The position numbers were made by a program, and so were the translations under genes. From Planctomycetaceae bacterium (lineage in GTDB: Bacteria; Planctomycetota; UBA1135; GCA-002686595): a stretch of 6,962 nucleotides of DNA. Each line of letters opens with the position of its first letter. The first letter of the stretch is position 1. This document shows, piece by piece, positions 1 through 4,785 of this stretch. The DNA lies in NCBI GenBank assembly GCA_013360535.1, contig JABWBL010000181.1:1-6962 (forward strand), in the 5' to 3' direction. Below the pieces are notes generated by a model. The model made no database searches. It had not been told where the DNA came from and saw nothing but the letters and a program-made list of their open reading frames with translations.

Positions 1-590
1 TCGCGCTGGGCTGCGCGATCCTCCCCGGACGCGACACGCAAGCGCTCGCCGACGCCCTCGGCTTCCTTTCGGACAAGCCCGCGGTGCGCACGTACCAGCT
101 CGAGGAGCTCGCCACCCAACGCCAGCTCGCGGGCTCGCGGCGCCTGCGCTCGCTGGGCCTGAAACGCGAGGAATACGAGCGTTTCTTCGACACCCTCGCA
201 CCGCAGGTCGCGCCGACGGAACGCATCGGCTGGCTCGATCTCGCCGAGGAAGTCTCGCCCGCGGGCCTGCAGTACGGGCTCCTCCGCCGCGGGCGCGACC
301 CGCGCACGTTCGCTGCGCAGCTGTGGGACGAGACGGGCATCTCGATCGCTGGCACGGACCCTGCGTGGACGGACGAGCAGCTCGATCTTTGGGCCGCACG
401 TTTCGACGTGATCCTGTTCAGCGAGCCGCACCACCTGCGCGGCCGCGCGGGGCGCGAATTCTTCGACGGCTATGTGGGTCGGCTCGAGGCGCGCGGCTGG
501 TCGCGCACGCCGATTGGCATGCTCGCTGTCGAACGCCCGCTGAAGGAACCGCTGCCGGTGGCGCTCTTCCTTCTGCGCCGCGCGCCCTGA
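1..590 (+). CDS. C-terminal part of an unrecognised protein, possibly the soluble tail of a membrane glycosyltransferase (5' end outside window)
   Basis: The reading frame is open from the first complete codon at position 3 to the TGA at 588-590, giving about 195 residues. A GTG at 84 could serve as a start, but the codons before it read as ordinary protein (beginning ALGCAILPG) and no ribosome binding site precedes it. I therefore treat the gene as cut by the left edge. The visible part has no membrane segment except perhaps the first few hydrophobic residues, which could be the end of one. It contains an alpha-helical, Arg/Glu-rich stretch, then a segment around RIGWLDLAEEVSP and a late DVILFSEPHH strand, and ends in LPVALFLLRRAP. 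The 'rigW...SP.gL.y.L' pattern followed by a 'DVIlfsep' strand loosely recalls the periplasmic C-terminal region of PMT-type (GT39-like) glycosyltransferases. This is a weak resemblance, not an identification. The next gene lies 46 bp downstream on the same strand and could be co-transcribed. Confidence 0.6.
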   Translation, partial: ALGCAILPGRDTQALADALGFLSDKPAVRTYQLEELATQRQLAGSRRLRSLGLKREEYERFFDTLAPQVAPTERIGWLDLAEEVSPAGLQYGLLRRGRDPRTFAAQLWDETGISIAGTDPAWTDEQLDLWAARFDVILFSEPHHLRGRAGREFFDGYVGRLEARGWSRTPIGMLAVERPLKEPLPVALFLLRRAP

Positions 591-636
591 ACTTCGCCCC
601 TTGGCTGGCGCGGGCCAACCGTGCCAGACTGCCCGC

Positions 637-1659
637 GTGCATTCCGCACCGCGTCGCCTCGCGCTCTGCCTCGGCGTCCTCGGCGGCCTGTTCGTCGCCG
701 CAGAGCTCGGCCTGCGCGTGTTCCGTCCCGTCGGTTACCGCAAGCCGCTCGACGAGAGCGCGAGCGAACGCCACGAGTGGAAGAATCGCGTGCACGAGCC
801 GGGCAGTGTCCCGGGGCTCGCGTACGAGCTCGTCCCGTCGATCGACACGACGGCCGAAGGCATGCACATCGTCACCAACTCGCTCGGACTGCGCTGCGAG
901 GAGCCGCTCGACCGCGCGACGCCCGGGCTCGTGCGCGTCGCGGTGGTCGGCGACTCGATGGCCTTCGGCTACGGCGTGCAGCAGGGCGAGGACTTCCCCG
1001 CGCGTCTGGAGCACGAGCTGCAGGCAGAGCTCGGCGCGGGGCGCACGGTCGAGGTGCTCAACTTCGCCGTCGGCGGCTACTCACTCGCGGACGAGCTCGT
1101 CGTGCTGCGCGAGCGTGCGCTGCCGCTGCATCCTGACCTCGTCGTGCTCGAGTACTGCCTCAACGATCCCGAGCTCGACGCCGTGCAGCCGCTGCAGGCC
1201 TACTTCCGCGGCAACGAGTGGTGGCAGCACTCGCACGTGCTGCGCTTCCTCGGCTCGCGCGTGCACGGGCGCCGCATCGCGGAGTACGGCGGCGGCGACA
1301 AGTGGCGCGCGCTGCACCATCCCGACGGGCCGTACTGGCGCGAGGTCGAGCCGCTGCTCGACGAGTTCGCGCACGACTGCGCGGACTGCGGCGTGCCGAT
1401 GGTCGCGCTCGTGCTTCCGTTCCTCACCGAAGAGCCGTTCGACGTTCCCGTCGCCGCCTACCGCTACGCCCGCGAGCACGAGTTCGTCCGCCGCGAGCTG
1501 GGCGAGCGCGGCTTCGACACGCTCGACGCCGCCCCGCTGCTCGCCGCGCATCCGCCGCGCGCGACGATCCTCGCCCCCGACGACATCCACCTCACTCCGT
1601 TCGGCCACGACCTCGTCGCCCACGCGCTCGGCCCCAAGGTGCTCGCGCACCTGCGCTGA
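637..1659 (+). CDS. SGNH/GDSL-family hydrolase, membrane-anchored or secreted
   Basis: This is a predicted esterase or lipase-like hydrolase of the SGNH fold, 340 residues from the GTG at 637. All four blocks are visible in order: GDS at residues 105-107 (nucleophile Ser107), N142-FAVGG with the block II glycine at 146/147, the block III N176-D177 in EYCLND, and D315-D316-I-H318 (the DxxH block supplying Asp and His). The N-terminus MHSAPRR followed by a run such as LALCLGVLGGLFVAAELGL is a signal anchor or signal peptide, so the enzyme probably works outside the cytoplasmic membrane. A TTG at 601 would add 12 residues ahead of this. I prefer 637 because it gives a compact basic n-region, but neither start has a clear Shine-Dalgarno, so the start is uncertain. 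Substrate cannot be read from sequence. Family members deacetylate polysaccharides or cleave lipid and acyl esters. Its stop is 3 bp from the stop of the convergent hydroxylase gene. Confidence 0.88.
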   Translation: MHSAPRRLALCLGVLGGLFVAAELGLRVFRPVGYRKPLDESASERHEWKNRVHEPGSVPGLAYELVPSIDTTAEGMHIVTNSLGLRCEEPLDRATPGLVRVAVVGDSMAFGYGVQQGEDFPARLEHELQAELGAGRTVEVLNFAVGGYSLADELVVLRERALPLHPDLVVLEYCLNDPELDAVQPLQAYFRGNEWWQHSHVLRFLGSRVHGRRIAEYGGGDKWRALHHPDGPYWREVEPLLDEFAHDCADCGVPMVALVLPFLTEEPFDVPVAAYRYAREHEFVRRELGERGFDTLDAAPLLAAHPPRATILAPDDIHLTPFGHDLVAHALGPKVLAHLR

Positions 1660-1662
1660 CCG

Positions 1663-2193
1663 TCAGGCGCGGAACGTCACGAGCAGCACGACGCGGTCGC
1701 CGTCGCCGAGGTTCCAGGCCGTGTGCTCGCGCGTGTCGTCGAACACGAGGCAGCGCCCGAGCTCCCAGCGCCGCGTCTCGTCGCCCGAGCGGATCCCGAA
1801 GTCGCCGCGCGGCAGCACGAGCGGCAGGTGGCAGCGCAGCGTGCCGACGAGCTCGCCCTTGTGCGGGTAGAGCCTCGTTCCGGGCCGAAACAGCGAGAAT
1901 CCGGCGTTGACGAGCCCCGGCACCATCGAACACGCGCGCGCCGCCTGCGGACAGCGCCGCCGATGCGCCGCACTTTCCGCCCCGCCGCCGAACAGCGTGT
2001 AGTACTTCCACCCCCGCTCGTCGTAGCCGTCCTTCGCGACCGAAAGCGAGTCCGGCGCATCGACGAACTCGTCCTCGCCGAGCTGCTTCAGCTCCTCCAG
2101 CAACTCCTCGAACTGCACCTCGAGCGGCGCAATGAAGCCGAACTCGGCCGGATCCGGAAACGCACCCATGGGGTCGGAGAGTGTAGCGGCCAC
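1663..2193 (-). CDS. Aspartyl/asparaginyl beta-hydroxylase-type Fe(II)/2-oxoglutarate dioxygenase
   Basis: This is a stand-alone dioxygenase of 176 residues, predicted to hydroxylate an unknown substrate using Fe(II), O2 and 2-oxoglutarate. The second half carries the full AspH-family signature: PGTRLYPH with His111, TLRCHL with Arg120 and His122, a late FDDTREHTAWN with His157, and DRVVLLV with Arg167. By analogy with human AspH, His111 and His157 are the two metal ligands (the family lacks the usual acidic ligand), and Arg120, His122 and Arg167 match its 2-oxoglutarate-binding residues. There is no signal peptide or membrane segment, so it is cytoplasmic. I chose the GTG at 2193 because GGAGG lies 8 nt upstream. 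The in-frame ATG at 2169 (168 residues, MGAFPDP) has no such site. The frame stays open much further upstream, but that part lies antisense to the FG-GAP gene and is not protein-like. Bacterial relatives act on free amino acids, peptides, or lipid A (LpxO-like), and context does not decide between these. Confidence 0.88.
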   Translation of the reverse strand: MAATLSDPMGAFPDPAEFGFIAPLEVQFEELLEELKQLGEDEFVDAPDSLSVAKDGYDERGWKYYTLFGGGAESAAHRRRCPQAARACSMVPGLVNAGFSLFRPGTRLYPHKGELVGTLRCHLPLVLPRGDFGIRSGDETRRWELGRCLVFDDTREHTAWNLGDGDRVVLLVTFRA

Positions 2194-2259
2194 GCGGGGA
2201 TCCTCCGAGGCACGCCACTTGCGTGCTCGCGCCTGCCGAGCTTTCCCGCGCGGTCCTCC
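2194..2259. promoter_or_regulatory. 66-bp divergent intergenic region between hydroxylase and FG-GAP genes
   Basis: This gap lies between two divergently transcribed start codons, so the promoters for both genes must lie in it or overlap the neighbouring coding sequence. Apart from the hydroxylase Shine-Dalgarno I see no clear sigma-70-type hexamers and no palindromic operator. The plus-strand side just before the ATG at 2260 is pyrimidine-rich (tcctcc) and lacks a Shine-Dalgarno. Confidence 0.4.
2202..2206 (-). promoter_or_regulatory. Shine-Dalgarno site of the hydroxylase gene
   Basis: The plus strand reads cctcc, so the minus strand reads GGAGG, 8 nt before the GTG at 2193. It is the only convincing ribosome binding site in the window and decides the start of the hydroxylase in favour of GTG over the ATG 24 nt further in. 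Confidence 0.6.
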
Positions 2260-4752
2260 ATGAAGCACTCCCTCCGTGTGTGCGCTTGCGCACTGTCGCT
2301 TGCATCGTTTTCGCACCCCGCCGGAGCCCTGCAGCTCGCCGCACCGGACGGTGCGCTGTACCCGCAGCGCAACTACTTGCTGGCAGGCGGCATGGATTCG
2401 CTCGCGCTCGTTGACCTCGATCGCGATGGACAGCGCGACATGTACACCGGAGGCGCGACGTTCCTTCGAGGCCGCCCCGACGGAGCCTTTGCTGAAGAGG
2501 TGGCCTTGGGGGGGAACACGCCGTGGCCTCTCGCCTTCATCCGCACCGGCGACGCCAATGGCGATGGCATCGCGGACATCCTTGGCAGGGCAAGCGACGG
2601 CTCGGGTGGAGTGCTGGTGGTCGACCCGCAGGGTGGCCCTCCCCAGTGGGTTGCCTTGTCTTCGCCCGGGACGGTGCACAGAACTCTGGCAGGGCGCTTC
2701 AACCTTGACGCGCATCCGGACGTCGTCGTGATCTCCGGGGACTCGGCACAACGCACCGCGAGCGTCTGGCTTGGAAATGGCAATGGCGGCTGGGCGTCGG
2801 CTGGAAGCTTCACCGTGCCCGCGGGGAACCACATGGCGATCGCCGGGGCCGTCGCCGTCGACTTCGATCACGACGGGCTCACGGATCTGGCGCTCAACTC
2901 GTTCAACGGGCTCGCGCTTCAGCGCCGGACCGCTAATGGCTTCGTCTCGCACCAGCTGCTTCTCGGCTACCCGCTCTACGGCGAACCAGTGGCCGCCGAC
3001 TTCGACGGCGATGGCTGGGAGGATCTCGTGGTGTGTCTGGGCTGGGACGGCGAGTTGTGGTTCTCGCGGAATCTTGCCGGAACGTTCGCGACGCCGATCC
3101 TGCTCCCCTCGCCCGGTTCCATCTACCCGGCGAGCTTGCTCCATGCAGCGGACTTCGACAGCGACAGCGGGAAGGAGCTGTTCTTCGGCGGCGGCAGCGG
3201 TGGGATTCGGATCCTCAAGTTCAACGGAGTCGGCTTCACGCCGGTCGAAGTGCTCGACACGCTGGTTGCTGGCCCGATGGCTCTGCTCGACCTCGATGGA
3301 CAGGGCGCGACGGATCTCGCGTGGCTGTCAGACGGCTGCGTCCGCGTCCGCATGCGCGACGCGCTCTCGCGTTTCGAGACCGTGGAATCGCTGCCCTGTG
3401 AGGGACCGACGAGCGTGGCGGATGTGGATGGCGACGGCACGTCCGACTTCGTGACGCGCACGTCGACGATCGTGCGCGTGCGGCTCGGGGGCGAGGTGCT
3501 GGTCGACACCCCCACTTCACTCCCGCTGAACGCGCGCCTGCGGATCCTGGACCTCGACGGGGTCGGTGCGCTCGACCTGCTCTGTGGACCGTGGGTTGCG
3601 CGCGCGGATCAGGTCCAGCCCGGCCGGTACCTTCCGGCGCAGAAGCTTGTCTCGCTGAACGACTGGCAGGAGACGATGGTCGTCGATTGGAACTCCGATG
3701 GTCGGTCGGACCTCGCCTACTTCGCCAACTCGGGCACGGCCACGCTGCGAATTCGCCTGGGAGTGCCGGGTGGATTCGACGCGACGGAACTGCTGTTCCC
3801 GCTCCCCATCTCGCTGGGACTCTCGACCGTGATGGGCGGTGACTTCGACGGCGATGGAGCGCAGGAACTCATCGCCGGCGACGGATCGACCGCGTGGTGG
3901 CTCTCTCCCAACCTCGGCACGGGAAGCGTGGCGCAGTCGATCGCGGTTCCAAACGCGTCGGTGTGCGTGCCGCTTCGCAGCCGCACGTTCCAGCGCGACA
4001 TCCTGTTCGCGCAGCACGCCGATGCGCTTCGCACGTGGCTGTTGGAAGACACCGGAGTGTGGAGGGAGCTTGCGACGAGACCCGCGGAGCCCATTTCGGC
4101 GGTGGAGCCGTTCGACGTCGACTCGGACGGCGACCTCGATCTGATCTGGAACTCCCATGGCCAGATCAAGGTGCTGCGCCTGGGGCCCCACGGGGAGATG
4201 CTCGACCTGCACGGTCACGGGGAGGTACTCGCGGGCGGACAGTTGAGCGTCGCGGACATGGATCACGACGGCCGACCCGACCTGTGCCTCGGCACGAAGA
4301 GCGCGGTCGGGCCGGAGCACCGGCTGAACATCCTCGAACAGCACAGCGACCTGCCGGGGCGTTACTGCGTGGGCGCCGGGGCCGTCGCCGGGTGCGTGCC
4401 GAGCTTGAAGTTGCGAGGTCGAGCCGCGCTGGATCCGAACCTGTCCCTCGACGTCGAGCTGACGCAGTTGCCCGCCGGCGCACGGACGGTGCTCTGCATC
4501 GGAACGACGGGTGCACCGGTGACCCTCGCGACCGGACGTTGGTGCATCGGAGGTCCATGGCGACGGCTGCCCGTGCACCCGACGCCGGGAACGCTCGGCT
4601 GCGACGCGCGCGCCGAGCTCGACCTCAACCGTTGGATCCGGGCGCAACCGGGGCTGAGCGCGGGCACGCACCTCGCCGTGCAGGCGTGGGTCCAGGCGCC
4701 CGGGGGTCAGGTCGGCCTGAGCGACGCGCTCGACTTCAGCGTGTTCCCCTGA
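2260..4752 (+). CDS. Secreted FG-GAP/VCBS-repeat beta-propeller protein with planctomycete-type C-terminal module
   Basis: This is an exported, probably calcium-binding protein of 830 residues. The ATG at 2260 gives a signal peptide (MKHSLRVCACALSLASF, then HPAGA, with a plausible cut after Ala23). The frame is open upstream to 1723, but only as antisense to the hydroxylase gene. Residues about 45-690 hold tandem FG-GAP/VCBS repeats with the D-x-D-x-D-G-x-x-D calcium loop. Loop starts are at residues 52, 98, 148 (shortened), 201, 247, 298, 344, 388, 431, 476, 528, 619 and 666, with a decayed copy near 572. Several loops lack ligands, for example at 298, 344 and 431. The repeats should fold into one or two beta-propellers, a scaffold used for protein, glycan or surface adhesion; no catalytic domain is visible. 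Residues 702-830 form a separate Cys-containing module (Cys703, 712, 746, 762, 781) homologous to the end of the convergent peptidase. No Shine-Dalgarno precedes the start. Partner and function are unknown. Confidence 0.92.
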   Translation: MKHSLRVCACALSLASFSHPAGALQLAAPDGALYPQRNYLLAGGMDSLALVDLDRDGQRDMYTGGATFLRGRPDGAFAEEVALGGNTPWPLAFIRTGDANGDGIADILGRASDGSGGVLVVDPQGGPPQWVALSSPGTVHRTLAGRFNLDAHPDVVVISGDSAQRTASVWLGNGNGGWASAGSFTVPAGNHMAIAGAVAVDFDHDGLTDLALNSFNGLALQRRTANGFVSHQLLLGYPLYGEPVAADFDGDGWEDLVVCLGWDGELWFSRNLAGTFATPILLPSPGSIYPASLLHAADFDSDSGKELFFGGGSGGIRILKFNGVGFTPVEVLDTLVAGPMALLDLDGQGATDLAWLSDGCVRVRMRDALSRFETVESLPCEGPTSVADVDGDGTSDFVTRTSTIVRVRLGGEVLVDTPTSLPLNARLRILDLDGVGALDLLCGPWVARADQVQPGRYLPAQKLVSLNDWQETMVVDWNSDGRSDLAYFANSGTATLRIRLGVPGGFDATELLFPLPISLGLSTVMGGDFDGDGAQELIAGDGSTAWWLSPNLGTGSVAQSIAVPNASVCVPLRSRTFQRDILFAQHADALRTWLLEDTGVWRELATRPAEPISAVEPFDVDSDGDLDLIWNSHGQIKVLRLGPHGEMLDLHGHGEVLAGGQLSVADMDHDGRPDLCLGTKSAVGPEHRLNILEQHSDLPGRYCVGAGAVAGCVPSLKLRGRAALDPNLSLDVELTQLPAGARTVLCIGTTGAPVTLATGRWCIGGPWRRLPVHPTPGTLGCDARAELDLNRWIRAQPGLSAGTHLAVQAWVQAPGGQVGLSDALDFSVFP
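2410..4290 (+). repeat. Tandem FG-GAP/VCBS repeats at protein level, 13 recognisable plus one decayed
   Basis: The calcium-loop motif recurs at intervals of 43-53 residues across this stretch, with one double-length interval of 91 between residues 528 and 619. In the middle of that interval, around residues 572-583, the segment ending SRTFQRDILFAQ keeps the closing Asp-Ile-Leu hydrophobic strand in register but has lost the loop ligands. That makes 14 units. Examples of intact loops are AADFDGDGWED, VADVDGDGTSD and PFDVDSDGDLD. Confidence 0.8.
4360..4749 (+). other. C-terminal module of the FG-GAP protein (copy A of a domain shared with the M28 peptidase)
   Basis: This encodes residues 701-830. 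It starts RYC, then GCVP, then WCIGGPWRRLP, GCD, DLNRWI, LSAGTHLAVQAW and GLSDALDFSVFP. The order and spacing of these motifs match the end of the convergent peptidase. Four cysteines (703, 712, 762, 781) are common to both copies, which would allow two disulfides in an exported protein. Cys746 is private to this copy. Confidence 0.8.
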
Positions 4753-4785
4753 CGCGGGAACGACGCCGGAGCGAGCGCGCGGCGC
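4753..4785. other. 33-bp gap between convergent stop codons
   Basis: This GC-rich spacer separates the ends of the FG-GAP and peptidase genes. Two overlapping 5-bp inverted matches can be drawn here and into the peptidase stop, but there is no T-tract on either strand. I see no supported terminator. Confidence 0.4.

Noticed and set aside
84..590. GTG at 84 as the true start of the first gene
   Set aside because: The frame upstream is open to the left edge and reads as protein, and there is no Shine-Dalgarno before 84. A gene cut by the window edge is the simpler reading.
601..636. TTG at 601 as the start of the SGNH hydrolase
   Set aside because: It would add 12 residues (ending QTAR) before a well-formed signal-anchor N-terminus that begins at the GTG at 637. 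It cannot be fully excluded, as neither start has a ribosome binding site.
323..1870. 515-codon plus-strand open frame overlapping the first two genes
   Set aside because: Its product is a low-complexity Ser/Arg/Ala/Thr string with no motif, typical of an out-of-frame reading of GC-rich coding DNA over the clear SGNH gene.
2219..2247. Sigma-70-like promoter for the FG-GAP gene (ttgcgt, then 17 nt, then tttccc)
   Set aside because: The -10 candidate matches the consensus poorly, and planctomycete promoters are not well enough defined to rescue it.
1723..2259. Upstream extension of the FG-GAP protein on the plus strand
   Set aside because: It is antisense to the hydroxylase, and the ATG at 2260 begins a signal peptide, which must be N-terminal.
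2194..3144. Upstream extension of the hydroxylase on the minus strand
   Set aside because: It runs antisense through the FG-GAP repeats and lacks family similarity. The Shine-Dalgarno at 2202-2206 places the start at 2193.
3517..4671. 384-codon minus-strand open frame inside the FG-GAP gene
   Set aside because: It is the antisense shadow of the D-x-D-x-D-G repeats: Arg/Val/Glu-rich, with no domain and no ribosome binding site.
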